NCBI RefSeq assembly: GCF_036327755.1
Contig: NZ_CP109596.1
Coordinates: 5,580,001-5,644,000, forward strand
Direction: 5' to 3'
DNA from: Nocardia sp. NBC_01503
GTDB lineage: Bacteria; Actinomycetota; Actinomycetes; Mycobacteriales; Mycobacteriaceae
DNA: 64,000 nucleotides
Under the pieces are notes generated by a model. It saw only the letters and a list, made by a program, of their open reading frames with translations. It was not told the DNA's origin and ran no database searches. The position numbers were made by a program, and so were the translations under genes. This document shows positions 33,252-41,797 of the stretch, in pieces (position 1 is the first letter of the stretch; each line of letters opens with the position of its first letter).

Positions 33252-35324
33252 GTGACCACCACTGCCCCGAAGAGCCCAGTCGCCCTCGTCCGGGTGTCGG
33301 CCGGGACTACGGCGGGTGCCGCGGTGCGCGAGGCCGACCTGCCGAGCAAGGGGCCGAACGCAGTCATCGTCGTCAAGGATGACGAGGGCAACCTCAAGGA
33401 TCTGTCCTGGACCCCCGAGACCGATGTCGAGGTCGAGGCCGTCACCGCCGACTCCGAGGACGGCCGCAGCGTCATCCGGCACTCGGCCGCGCATGTGCTG
33501 GCCCAGGCCGTACAGCAGGAGTTCCCGGGCGCCAAGCTCGGTATCGGCCCGTTCATCAAGGACGGCTTCTACTACGACTTCCAGGTCGAGCGCCCCTTCA
33601 CCCCGGAGGATCTGGCCAAGCTGGAATCCCGGATGAAGAAGATCATCAAAGGCGCGCAGCGCTTTTCGCGTCGCGTCACCGATGTCGAGGCCGCCCGCGT
33701 CGAGCTGGCGAACGAGCCGTTCAAGCTCGAACTCATCTCCGATAAATCGGGTATCGACGATCCGGAGGTCATGGAGGTCGGCGGCAGTGACCTTGAACTG
33801 AACGAGCTGACCATCTACGACAACCTGGACCCGCGCACCGGCGAGAAGATCTGGGCCGACCTCTGCCGCGGCCCGCACCTGCCGACCACCAAATACATTC
33901 CCGCGTTCAAGCTGACCCGCAGCTCCGCCGCCTACTGGCGCGGTGACCAGAGCCGTGAGGATCTGCAGCGCATCTACGGCACCGCCTGGGAATCCACCGA
34001 GGCCCAGGACGAGTACCTGCGCCTGCTCGAAGAGGCCGAGAAGCGCGATCACCGCAAGCTCGGCCTGGAGCTGGACCTGTTCTCCTTCCCCGATGAGCTG
34101 GGTTCGGGCCTGCCGGTGTTCCACCCCAAGGGCGGCATCATCCGCAAGGAGCTCGAGGACTACTCGCGCCGCCGCCACACCGCCGCGGGCTACGAGTTCG
34201 TCAACACCCCGCACATCACCAAGGGCCACCTCTTCGAGGTCTCCGGCCACCTGGACTGGTACCGCGAGGGCATGTTCCCGGCCATGCACCTGGACGCCGA
34301 ACTGAACGAAGACGGCACCGTGCGCAAGCCCGGCCAGGACTACTACGTCAAGCCGATGAACTGCCCGATGCACAACCTGATCTTCCGTTCGCGCGGGCGG
34401 TCCTATCGTGAACTTCCGTTGCGGCTCTTCGAATTCGGCTCGGTCTACCGCTACGAGAAGTCCGGCGTCGTGCACGGCCTGACCCGCGTGCGCGGTATGA
34501 CCCAGGACGACGCGCACATCTACTGCACCAAGGAGCAGATGCACGCGGAGCTGACCTCCACGCTGCAATTCGTGCTCTCACTGCTGCGCGACTACGGCCT
34601 CGACGACTTCTACCTCGAGCTCTCCACCAAGGATCCGAAGAAGTTCGTCGGCTCCGACGAGCTGTGGGAAGAGGCCACCGAAACCCTGCGCAAGGTGGCC
34701 ACCGACTCCGGCCTGGACCTGGTGCCGGATCCGGGCGGCGCGGCCTTCTACGGCCCGAAGATCTCCGTACAGGCCAAGGACGCGCTCGGCCGTACCTGGC
34801 AGATGTCCACCATCCAGCTGGACTTCAACCTGCCCGAACGCTTCGAGCTGGAGTACACCGGCGCGGACGGTCAGAAGCATCGCCCGGTCATGATCCACCG
34901 CGCGCTCTTCGGCTCCATCGAACGCTTCTTCGGCGTGCTCACCGAGCATTACGCGGGCGCGTTCCCGGCCTGGCTCTCGCCCGTGCAGGTGGTCGGCATC
35001 CCGGTCGCCGACACCTTCGCCGAGCATCTGGACGGTGTCATCGAATCGCTGCGCGCCCAGGGCGTGCGCGCCGAGGTCGACCGCAGTGACGACCGCATGC
35101 AGAAGAAGATCTTCAACCACACCGCGCAGAAGGTGCCCTTCATGCTCCTGGCCGGTGCCAAGGATGTGGAGGCGGGCGCGGTCAGCTTCCGCTTCCGCGA
35201 CGGCACCCAGGTGAACGGCGTTCCGGTCGCCGAGGCGGTCTCCACCATTATCGAATGGATCGCGCACCGCGAGAACGAGTCTCCGACCGCGAGCCGTATC
35301 GAGAAGACGAACGGGGCGGCGTGA
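33252..35324 (+). CDS. thrS: Threonyl-tRNA synthetase
   Basis: A 690-residue class II synthetase. It shows a TGS domain at the N-terminus, the second additional (editing-like) domain with HSAAHVLAQAVQQEFP, motif 2 RVRGMTQDDAHIYC, the zinc Cys in MNCPMHN and a C-terminal anticodon-binding domain (VQVVGIPVADTFAEHL). It charges tRNA-Thr and edits Ser-tRNA in the cytosol. I chose GTG 33252 because AAGGAG lies 10 bases upstream and the sequence begins there as in mycobacteria. It leads the operon of HIT, pgsA, PIM acyltransferase and pimA genes; the 88 bases to the next start hold no terminator. Confidence 0.97.
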   Translation: MTTTAPKSPVALVRVSAGTTAGAAVREADLPSKGPNAVIVVKDDEGNLKDLSWTPETDVEVEAVTADSEDGRSVIRHSAAHVLAQAVQQEFPGAKLGIGPFIKDGFYYDFQVERPFTPEDLAKLESRMKKIIKGAQRFSRRVTDVEAARVELANEPFKLELISDKSGIDDPEVMEVGGSDLELNELTIYDNLDPRTGEKIWADLCRGPHLPTTKYIPAFKLTRSSAAYWRGDQSREDLQRIYGTAWESTEAQDEYLRLLEEAEKRDHRKLGLELDLFSFPDELGSGLPVFHPKGGIIRKELEDYSRRRHTAAGYEFVNTPHITKGHLFEVSGHLDWYREGMFPAMHLDAELNEDGTVRKPGQDYYVKPMNCPMHNLIFRSRGRSYRELPLRLFEFGSVYRYEKSGVVHGLTRVRGMTQDDAHIYCTKEQMHAELTSTLQFVLSLLRDYGLDDFYLELSTKDPKKFVGSDELWEEATETLRKVATDSGLDLVPDPGGAAFYGPKISVQAKDALGRTWQMSTIQLDFNLPERFELEYTGADGQKHRPVMIHRALFGSIERFFGVLTEHYAGAFPAWLSPVQVVGIPVADTFAEHLDGVIESLRAQGVRAEVDRSDDRMQKKIFNHTAQKVPFMLLAGAKDVEAGAVSFRFRDGTQVNGVPVAEAVSTIIEWIAHRENESPTASRIEKTNGAA

Positions 35325-35412
35325 GTGGTCAAGGCCCGGGGGCGCCGCTCCGCCTCCCCACGCTTGCTCGCGTAACCACGCAGGGCCTCCACTCGCGCCC
35401 AGAGGAGACAGT

Positions 35413-36033
35413 GTGAGCGAACGTACTGCGCCCGGCGGCCTCACCGAAGACGCTGCGGGGCTGGGGGATTCGGGTCCGCAGACGATCGTGGACCGCGGCC
35501 CGGGGGAACCGGACCGGTTGCAGCGGCTCTGGACGCCGTACCGGATGTCCTACATCACCGGCGCGGCGGCCGAACGCGAGGAGCGCGCGGCCGACGCACC
35601 CAAGAAGACCGGGCACCCCTTCACCGACATCCCCGAGATGGCGGATGAGGACGGCCTGGTCATCGCGCGCGGCGAATGGGTGTACGCGGTACTGAACCTG
35701 TACCCGTACAACCCCGGCCACATGATGGTCGTGCCCTACCGGCGCGTGGCGAACCTCGAGGACCTCACCCTGGAGGAGAGCGCCGAGCTGATGGCCTTCA
35801 CCCAGCAGGCGATTCGCGTCATGAAGCGCGTCTCGCGGCCCGAAGGCTTCAATGTCGGATTGAACCTCGGTGGCGTTGCCGGGGGTTCACTCGCCGATCA
35901 CCTGCACCAACATATCGTGCCCCGCTGGAGTGGCGACGCGAACTTCATTACCGTCGTCGGCGGAGTGAAGGTAATGCCGCAGCTGCTCCGGGAGACCCGG
36001 GCGCTACTGGCGCAGGCCTGGAAGGAGGCATAG
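35413..36033 (+). CDS. HIT-family Ap4A phosphorylase-like protein
   Basis: A 206-residue histidine-triad protein with the HxHxH signature HLHQHIVPRW, preceded by NLGGVAGGSLADHL. The core LWTPYRMSYITG and PYNPGHMMVVPYR match mycobacterial Rv2613c, which is an AP4A phosphorylase splitting diadenosine tetraphosphate. GTG 35413 has GAGGAGA upstream. The gene follows thrS and precedes the PIM genes exactly as in Mycobacterium. Its 3' end contains GGAAGGAGG, serving the short ORF that starts directly after its stop. Confidence 0.93.
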   Translation: MSERTAPGGLTEDAAGLGDSGPQTIVDRGPGEPDRLQRLWTPYRMSYITGAAAEREERAADAPKKTGHPFTDIPEMADEDGLVIARGEWVYAVLNLYPYNPGHMMVVPYRRVANLEDLTLEESAELMAFTQQAIRVMKRVSRPEGFNVGLNLGGVAGGSLADHLHQHIVPRWSGDANFITVVGGVKVMPQLLRETRALLAQAWKEA

Positions 36034-36120
36034 ATGAGCGACAATCGCGGAGTGGCTCATCGGAGCCGACCGGGTGCGGGTGTCCCGCAGGGTACGGAAG
36101 GAATCCGAATAGCGTGCTGA
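36034..36120 (+). CDS. Putative 28-residue leader peptide before pgsA
   Basis: ATG 36034 follows the HIT stop with no gap and has the strongest Shine-Dalgarno sequence of the operon (GGAAGGAGG, about 6 bases away). It encodes 28 residues (MSDNRGVAHRSRPGAGV...) in a different frame from pgsA and ends with TGA overlapping the pgsA GTG region (GTGCTGA at 36114-36120). It could be a translational coupler, or the site of a frameshift in an earlier longer pgsA. I have no comparison sequences to decide. Confidence 0.45.
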   Translation: MSDNRGVAHRSRPGAGVPQGTEGIRIAC

Positions 36121-36782
36121 GCTTCTTCGGTCGCGAGACGTTCGCCAAAGCGACTGCGCCCCTGGGCAAAGCACTGGTGAGCACCGGACTCACACCGGAC
36201 GCGATGACGCTCATCGGCACCACCGCCTCGATCGCGGCCGCGGTGACGCTGTTCCCCTCGGGTCACCTGTTCTGGGGAACCATGGTGATCTGGCTGTTCG
36301 TCATGTTCGACATGCTGGACGGGGCGATGGCGCGCGCCCGCGGTGGCGGCACCAAATACGGCGCCGTGCTCGATGCCACCTGTGATCGGGTGGCCGACGG
36401 CGCGATCTTCGGCGGTCTGGCGTGGTGGGCGGTCTACCACGAGCACTCCAAGATCCTGTTCGCCGCGACCCTGGTGGTGCTGGTGACCTCGCAGGTCATC
36501 TCCTATGCCAAGGCGCGCGCGGAGGCCAGCGGACTCTCGGCCGACGGCGGCATCATCGAACGCCCGGATCGGCTGGTCATCGGCCTGGTCGGCGCCGGAT
36601 TCACCGGTATCGGTGGATATTTCGAGATCGAGTGGCTCAGCTACGCGGTCTATGTGGCCATCTACATTCTCGCGGTGCTGAGCATTGTCACGGTCTTCCA
36701 GCGGGTGCTGGCCGTGCGCAATTCGCCCGGCGCCCGCGACATCATCGCCCCGGTGGCGAAGCCGGAGGAACCCCAGCGGTGA
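36114..36782 (+). CDS. pgsA: Phosphatidylinositol phosphate synthase
   Basis: A 222-residue CDP-alcohol phosphotransferase with the family motif D66-x2-D69-G-x2-A-R ... G-x3-D87-x3-D91 (FDMLDGAMARARGGG, GAVLDATCDR) and several membrane helices. In Mycobacterium the orthologue makes phosphatidylinositol phosphate from CDP-diacylglycerol and inositol-phosphate, the first committed step to PIMs, in the cytoplasmic membrane. The start is GTG 36114, aligning with the mycobacterial start. Its stop overlaps the next gene (GTGA). The 28-codon ORF before it may couple its translation. Confidence 0.95.
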   Translation: MLSFFGRETFAKATAPLGKALVSTGLTPDAMTLIGTTASIAAAVTLFPSGHLFWGTMVIWLFVMFDMLDGAMARARGGGTKYGAVLDATCDRVADGAIFGGLAWWAVYHEHSKILFAATLVVLVTSQVISYAKARAEASGLSADGGIIERPDRLVIGLVGAGFTGIGGYFEIEWLSYAVYVAIYILAVLSIVTVFQRVLAVRNSPGARDIIAPVAKPEEPQR

Positions 36783-37798
36783 GCACCTCTTTCACGTCCG
36801 CGATGACCGATAAGGCGTACGCGGCCGGTTGGGCGCTGGTGCGCGGACTCCCCGAGGGTATGGCGCGCAAGGGTTTCGACGCCGGAGCCGATGCCGCGGC
36901 CCGCAAGATGAATCGCAAGGCGCGGGCCGGTGAGCCGAATCAATTGCGGCGCAACCTCGCCCGGGTGATCGGCACGACGCCCGAGCAGGTGCCCGACGAT
37001 CTGGTCCGCGCGAGTATGCGGTCCTACGCCCGCTATTGGCGCGAGGCGTTCCGGCTGCCCGGTATGGATCACGCGGAGATGGTGCGCTCGGGTCGGCTCT
37101 TCGTCAATGAGGTCGAGCATCTCGAGGCCGCGCTGGCCGCCGGTCGCGGTGCCGTGGCGGTGCTGCCGCACTCGGGAAACTGGGATATGGCCGGGGTGTG
37201 GTTGGTGCAGAACCACGGCACCTTCGCCACCGTCGCCGAACGGCTGCAACCGGAGTCGCTGTTCGAGCGCTTCATGGCGTATCGCCAGAGTCTGGGCTTC
37301 GAGGTCTTCCCGCTCACCGGCGGTGAACAGCCGCCGTTCCCGCAGCTCGCCGAGCGACTGCGGCAGAACCGCGTGGTCTGCCTGATGGGCGAGCGCGATC
37401 TCACCGGCAAGGGCGTCCCCGTCGACTTCTTCGGCGAGCGCACCTGGATGCCCGCCGGTGCCGCCAAACTGGCCATCGAAACCGGTGCGGCGCTCATCCC
37501 GGTGCACTGCTGGAACACCGTCGACGCGCAGGGCCGCGAAGGCTGGGGCTTCGAGACCGAAGCGCCCCTCGATGTTTCGGGCGGCGCGGCCGCGGCAACC
37601 CAATTGCTGGCGGACCGATTCGCGGCCAATATCGCCGAACATCCGGCCGACTGGCACATGTTGCAGCCGCTGTGGGAGAGTGATTTGTCGCAGTCGCGAC
37701 TCGATCGCATCGCCGCGGTACAGCACAGCATGGGGAATCAGCAGCAGCCCGGCGCGCAGACCAGCGCCAACGGGCACAGGGGAGACGGCGCGCTATGA
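36779..37798 (+). CDS. Phosphatidylinositol mannoside acyltransferase (PatA-type)
   Basis: A 339-residue lysophospholipid acyltransferase-like protein carrying the HX4D motif in LPHSGNWDMAG and the second motif VCLMGERDLTGKG. Its place between pgsA and pimA identifies it as the acyltransferase that adds palmitate to the mannose of PIM1/PIM2 (M. tuberculosis Rv2611c). It acts at the cytosolic face of the membrane. GTG 36779 overlaps the pgsA stop; an ATG at 36803 is an alternative. Its own stop overlaps the pimA start (ATGA). Confidence 0.92.
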   Translation: MSTSFTSAMTDKAYAAGWALVRGLPEGMARKGFDAGADAAARKMNRKARAGEPNQLRRNLARVIGTTPEQVPDDLVRASMRSYARYWREAFRLPGMDHAEMVRSGRLFVNEVEHLEAALAAGRGAVAVLPHSGNWDMAGVWLVQNHGTFATVAERLQPESLFERFMAYRQSLGFEVFPLTGGEQPPFPQLAERLRQNRVVCLMGERDLTGKGVPVDFFGERTWMPAGAAKLAIETGAALIPVHCWNTVDAQGREGWGFETEAPLDVSGGAAAATQLLADRFAANIAEHPADWHMLQPLWESDLSQSRLDRIAAVQHSMGNQQQPGAQTSANGHRGDGAL

Positions 37799-38919
37799 GA
37801 ATCGGCATGGTCTGCCCGTATTCGTTCGACGTTCCGGGCGGGGTGCAGGCGCATGTCGTCGAACTCGCACAGGTGCTCATCGAGCGCGGACACAAGGTGA
37901 GCGTGCTCGCACCCGCCGCCGATGACACCCCGCTGCCCGACTATGTGGTCTCGGCCGGTCGTGCGGTCGCGATTCCGTACAACGGTTCGGTGGCGCGACT
38001 GTCCTTCGGCCCCACCGCGTATACGCGGATTCGCCGCTGGATCGCCGAGAACGACTTCGATGTGCTGCATATTCACGAACCGAACGCGCCCAGCCTGTCC
38101 ATGCTGGCGCTGAAGATCGCCGAGGGCCCGATCGTGGCGACCTTCCACACCTCGACTACGAAATCGTTGGTGCTCAGCACTTTTCAGGGCGTGCTGCGGC
38201 CGTACCACGAGAAGATCAGCGGCCGGATCGCGGTCTCGGAACTGGCGCGCCGCTGGCAGGTGGAGGCGCTCGGCGGGGATGCGGTCGAAATCCCCAACGG
38301 CGTCGATGTTCCCGCCTTCGCGCACGCCCCGCTGCTGGCGGGCTATCCCCGCGCGGGCGGCACCGTGCTGTTCCTGGGCCGCTATGACGAACCACGCAAG
38401 GGGATGGACGTCCTGCTCGGCGCGCTGCCCGAACTGGTGCGCCGCCATCCGGATATCCAGGTGCTGATCGTCGGACGCGGCGATGAGGAGCGGCTGCGCC
38501 GCGAAGCCGGTGAAAACGCCTCGCACCTGCGCTTTCTCGGGCAGGTGTCGGATCAGGAGAAGGCATCGGCCATGCGCAGCGCCGATGTCTACTGCGCACC
38601 CAACCTCGGCGGCGAGAGCTTCGGCATCGTGCTGGTCGAGGCGATGGCCGCCGGAACCGCCGTGGTCGCCAGCGATCTCGACGCCTTCCGCCGCGTGCTG
38701 CGTGACGGCACCGCGGGCATGCTGGTGCCGGTCGGGGATTCGGCGCTGCTGGCGCAGGCGCTCGATACCGTGCTGACCGACGCCGGTCGCCGCGACGAGC
38801 TCATCCGCACCGCGAATCAGGTTGTCGGCGAATATGATTGGCCGGTCGTGGCGGAGCAGATCCTGCGCGTCTACGAAACCGTCACCGTCGGCGATATGCG
38901 TGTGCGGACCGCCGGATGA
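37795..38919 (+). CDS. pimA: Phosphatidylinositol alpha-mannosyltransferase
   Basis: A 374-residue GT4 glycosyltransferase with the GT-B layout: the N-terminal MRIGMVCPYSFDVPGGVQAH, the donor-domain ADVYCAPNLGGESFGIVLVE region with the EX7E motif, and ATFHTSTTKSLVLS in the acceptor half. It transfers mannose from GDP-mannose to position 2 of inositol in phosphatidylinositol, the first step of PIM synthesis, as a membrane-associated cytosolic enzyme. It overlaps both neighbours by four bases (ATGA), implying tight translational coupling. Confidence 0.96.
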   Translation: MRIGMVCPYSFDVPGGVQAHVVELAQVLIERGHKVSVLAPAADDTPLPDYVVSAGRAVAIPYNGSVARLSFGPTAYTRIRRWIAENDFDVLHIHEPNAPSLSMLALKIAEGPIVATFHTSTTKSLVLSTFQGVLRPYHEKISGRIAVSELARRWQVEALGGDAVEIPNGVDVPAFAHAPLLAGYPRAGGTVLFLGRYDEPRKGMDVLLGALPELVRRHPDIQVLIVGRGDEERLRREAGENASHLRFLGQVSDQEKASAMRSADVYCAPNLGGESFGIVLVEAMAAGTAVVASDLDAFRRVLRDGTAGMLVPVGDSALLAQALDTVLTDAGRRDELIRTANQVVGEYDWPVVAEQILRVYETVTVGDMRVRTAG

Positions 38920-39959
38920 TCACTTTCTCCGCCACCACGATTCTGGTTCTCGCCCTAATCGCGGCCGTTGTCATCACCATCGGTGTCTGGGCGTACACCA
39001 CCGCCAATCGCCTGGACCGCCTGCACGTACGCACCGATCAGGCCCGGCACGCCCTCGACGCCGCGCTGGCCCGGCGCTCGGTGGTGGCGCGTTCGGTCGC
39101 CGCCATGCTCGGCGTGGATGCCGAACCCGAACATATCGAACAGGCCCGGCGCTTGGCGCTCTTCGCCGACCGGGCCGAGCGGGCCGAATGGCAGGACCGC
39201 GAAACCGTGGAAAACCAGCTGGCCGCGGTGCTTTCCGCGGTCGATATCGATGAGCTGCCACCGCAATTGGTGGCCGAACTCGCGGATGCCGAGGCCCGCG
39301 TGCTGATCGCCCGCCGCTTCCACAATGACGCGGTCCGCGACACCCTCGCGCTGCGCACCCGCCGCCTGGTGCGCATCCTGCACCTGGGCGGTACCGCACC
39401 GCTGCCGACCTATTTCGAGATCGCCGAACGGGTAACGGCCGCGGCCTCTACCGGGCTCGAGGTCGATACGGTGCGCACCTCGGCGCGAATTGTGTTGCTC
39501 GATGAGGAGAATCGCGTACTGCTGCTGCGCGGTCGTGATCCGAAAGTCCCGGACATCGAATTCTGGTTCACCATCGGCGGCGGCGTCGATCCCGGGGAAT
39601 CATTGCGCGAAGCCGCGATCCGCGAACTCTATGAAGAAACCGGCTATCCCGCAGACTCTTCCGCACTGCGCGGTCCACTGTGGCGGCGCGTCGCGGTGTT
39701 TCCATTCAATGGCGAGCTGATTCGCTCGGAAGAACTGTTCTTCGCGCTGCGGGCAAAGAACTTCGAACCCAATCCGGCCAAACTCGATTTCATCGAGCGG
39801 CGCTCCATCACCGGTAATAAGTGGTGTACCCCGGCCGATATCGCGGCCCTGGACCATGCGGGGGAGACGGTGTACCCCTACCACCTGGATCAGCTGCTCA
39901 GCGAGGCGATTACCGCCGCGGACGGTGAGACCGATCCGGAAGTGCGTTCCATCCGCTGA
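38916..39959 (+). CDS. Membrane-anchored NUDIX hydrolase with LemA-like N-terminus
   Basis: A 347-residue protein in two parts. The N-terminus has one membrane helix (ATTILVLALIAAVVITIGV) and a long helical LemA-like segment of about 130 residues. The C-terminal NUDIX domain has a full Nudix box (GGGVDPGESLREAAIRELYE followed by ETGY). Mycobacterium has the same gene (Rv2609c) at the end of the PIM operon. Its substrate is unknown; a sugar nucleotide or lipid-pyrophosphate by-product of PIM synthesis is a reasonable guess. Start ATG 38916 overlaps the pimA stop. Confidence 0.9.
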   Translation: MITFSATTILVLALIAAVVITIGVWAYTTANRLDRLHVRTDQARHALDAALARRSVVARSVAAMLGVDAEPEHIEQARRLALFADRAERAEWQDRETVENQLAAVLSAVDIDELPPQLVAELADAEARVLIARRFHNDAVRDTLALRTRRLVRILHLGGTAPLPTYFEIAERVTAAASTGLEVDTVRTSARIVLLDEENRVLLLRGRDPKVPDIEFWFTIGGGVDPGESLREAAIRELYEETGYPADSSALRGPLWRRVAVFPFNGELIRSEELFFALRAKNFEPNPAKLDFIERRSITGNKWCTPADIAALDHAGETVYPYHLDQLLSEAITAADGETDPEVRSIR

Positions 39960-39975
39960 CAATTCGCACACACGC

Positions 39976-40019
39976 CGAACGCCACCTCTGGTAACTGTTG
40001 TTACCGCGGGTGGCGTTCG
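39976..40019. terminator. Long hairpin between convergent genes
   Basis: CGAACGCCACC (39976-39986) pairs with GGTGGCGTTCG (40009-40019), and inside it GGTAAC pairs with GTTACC around a TGTT loop. No T run follows on either strand. The position, between the NUDIX gene and the convergent small peptide, suits a bidirectional terminator. Confidence 0.6.
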
Positions 40020-40071
40020 AGCTCTGTGGGGTCGGAGAGAATGTTTCTCCGCACCCGGTGCGCGTGCTGGC

Positions 40072-40158
40072 TCAGATGATTACGCCCAGTCCAGCGAGGA
40101 AGCCGGCTACTGCAAGGGCGGCGCCGACGCCGAATGCGCCGATGAGTGCGAGCAACAT
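40072..40158 (-). CDS. 28-residue hydrophobic membrane peptide
   Basis: ATG 40158 has a clear AAAGGAAA ribosome site. The product (MLLALIGAFGVGAALAVAGF then LAGLGVII) is a single glycine/alanine-rich membrane helix filling the whole peptide. Such tiny helices occur as modulators of membrane complexes, stress peptides or type I toxins; nothing here decides between these. It lies between a long hairpin (39976-40019) and its own AT-rich leader at about 40170-40260. It is probably missed by most gene finders. Confidence 0.6.
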   Translation of the reverse strand: MLLALIGAFGVGAALAVAGFLAGLGVII

Positions 40159-40414
40159 GATTTCTTTCCTTTCGATCTTTCCGCGGGGCGCGGATACTCG
40201 GTTAATCAGTCGCAAACCCGGATGTGTTTCACGAATTTCGCCGAAAAATAAAAATAGGTGTTTGACCGGCCGGATGTGAACGGCATCACATCCCGAAATC
40301 CGTCCCGAACCCGCGCCGGTCCGCTGGATGGGACGGGTGTGCCGAAACGCCCGGCCGTTACGGCGTCCTTTGGCTACGGTGAGCCGGTCAACGGAGATAG
40401 GTGAAGGACGCGCG

Positions 40415-41083
40415 ATGAAGCTGATGTACGCCCTGTGGGGAGCGGATCTGGATGAGCGGCTGCACGCCGCCGAACTGCGGCACCGGCTGACCGATATCGG
40501 GGCGGCCGAGTTCCAGGTGAACGTCCGCGATTCCGATGTCGCGCCCGCACAGGTCCGGCACACCACCTACGAACAGCCCATCGACGCGATCGTCAGCGTG
40601 CGCACCCGTGGCGGGCATGAAGCGGTCACCGCGGCCCTGGGCTCGGTGGCCGATGAGGTGAACGGCTGGATCGTCGACGAACGCACCCCGATCGTCCCGC
40701 CCAAGGTGGCGAACGGTGTCCGCGCCGATGCGCTGGCGAACTTCGCGCTACTGCGTATCCCGGCCGATCTGACCCGCGAGGAGTGGCTGCACCGCTGGCA
40801 CGATCTGCACACCCCGGTCGCCATCGACACCCAGGACACCTTCGGTTATGTGCAGAACACCGTGCTGGAGGCGATCACCGACGGTCGGCGCGTCGACGCC
40901 CTCGTCGAGGAGTTGTTCCCCATGGCGGCCATGACCAGCGCACACGCCTTCTACGGTGCGGGCGATGACGATGCCGAACTACAGCGCCGGGTCACCCTCA
41001 TGATGGAGAGCGTCGTCCGCTTCGGCGCGCATCTGGATCTCGATCTGGTACCGACCAGTCGATACGTGTACTCGCTCGGCTGA
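40415..41083 (+). CDS. EthD-like (dimeric alpha/beta barrel) protein
   Basis: A 222-residue protein with two ferredoxin-like halves. The second half contains LTREEWLHRWHDLHTPVAID, the typical EthD motif (W-x2-HWxxxHxP type), with conserved His. EthD-like proteins accompany oxidative or polyketide enzymes and fold as dimeric barrels, but their chemistry is often unknown. ATG 40415 has AAGGA upstream. It is followed 150 bases later by the ECF/Asp23 operon but appears to be transcribed separately. Confidence 0.82.
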   Translation: MKLMYALWGADLDERLHAAELRHRLTDIGAAEFQVNVRDSDVAPAQVRHTTYEQPIDAIVSVRTRGGHEAVTAALGSVADEVNGWIVDERTPIVPPKVANGVRADALANFALLRIPADLTREEWLHRWHDLHTPVAIDTQDTFGYVQNTVLEAITDGRRVDALVEELFPMAAMTSAHAFYGAGDDDAELQRRVTLMMESVVRFGAHLDLDLVPTSRYVYSLG

Positions 41084-41230
41084 TCACCGGGCACACCTCA
41101 CGCATACGAGAAGGACACTCCGGCTCGGCGATTCGTCACGCGGCAACCTTTGAGACAACCATCACTCATACTGCTTCGTGAGGATCTCCGACCGCCGGTG
41201 TCTATCTCTTCGAAGCGATGAGGAGGTGCT

Positions 41231-41797
41231 GTGCCCATGCCCGAGGCGGCACTCACGATCACGCCCGACGATGCCACCCTGGCCGCCCGTGTGCGTGACG
41301 GCGATATTCGCGCCTTCGAACAGCTGGTGCTGCGCTACGAGGGGCAGATGTTCCGGCTGGCCTCGCGCATGCTGGACGATCGGGCCGAGGCGCAGGACAT
41401 CGTGCAGGAGGTGTTCCTGACCGCCTGGCGTCGCATCGGCCAATTGCAGGATGACGCCGCCTTCGCGGGCTGGCTCTACCGCATGACCACCAATCGCTGC
41501 CTGAATCTGCTGCGTTCGCGGCAACGCCCGGCCGATATCGATCCCGATGCCACCGAATCACCGCGCACCGAGACCCGGCCCGAGCACGCGGTACAGGTCA
41601 ACAGCCAACTGGAGGCGTTGACCGTGGCGCTGCGCGAACTCACCCCCGAACAGCGGGCCTGCTGGCTGCTGCGCGAGGTGCACGGGCGCGGTTATGAGGA
41701 GATCGGCGAGATCGTCGGCGCGAACGCCACCGCGGTACGCGGTCGGATCGCGCGGGCCCGCGCCCAATTGGCGGAGGTGATGAAGCCATGGCGGTGA
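41231..41797 (+). CDS. ECF RNA polymerase sigma factor heading the Asp23 operon
   Basis: A 188-residue ECF sigma factor. Region 2 is FEQLVLRYEGQMFRLASRML with DIVQEVFLTAWRR, and region 4 is the helix-turn-helix with YEEIGEIVGANATAVRGRIA. GTG 41231 sits after GAGGAGGTG. Upstream, GCAACC about 60-90 bases before the start may be an ECF-type -35 for autoregulation, but the match is loose. The last ten bases overlap the next gene, which carries a zinc anti-sigma signature, so sigma and likely anti-sigma are made together. Confidence 0.93.
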   Translation: MPMPEAALTITPDDATLAARVRDGDIRAFEQLVLRYEGQMFRLASRMLDDRAEAQDIVQEVFLTAWRRIGQLQDDAAFAGWLYRMTTNRCLNLLRSRQRPADIDPDATESPRTETRPEHAVQVNSQLEALTVALRELTPEQRACWLLREVHGRGYEEIGEIVGANATAVRGRIARARAQLAEVMKPWR

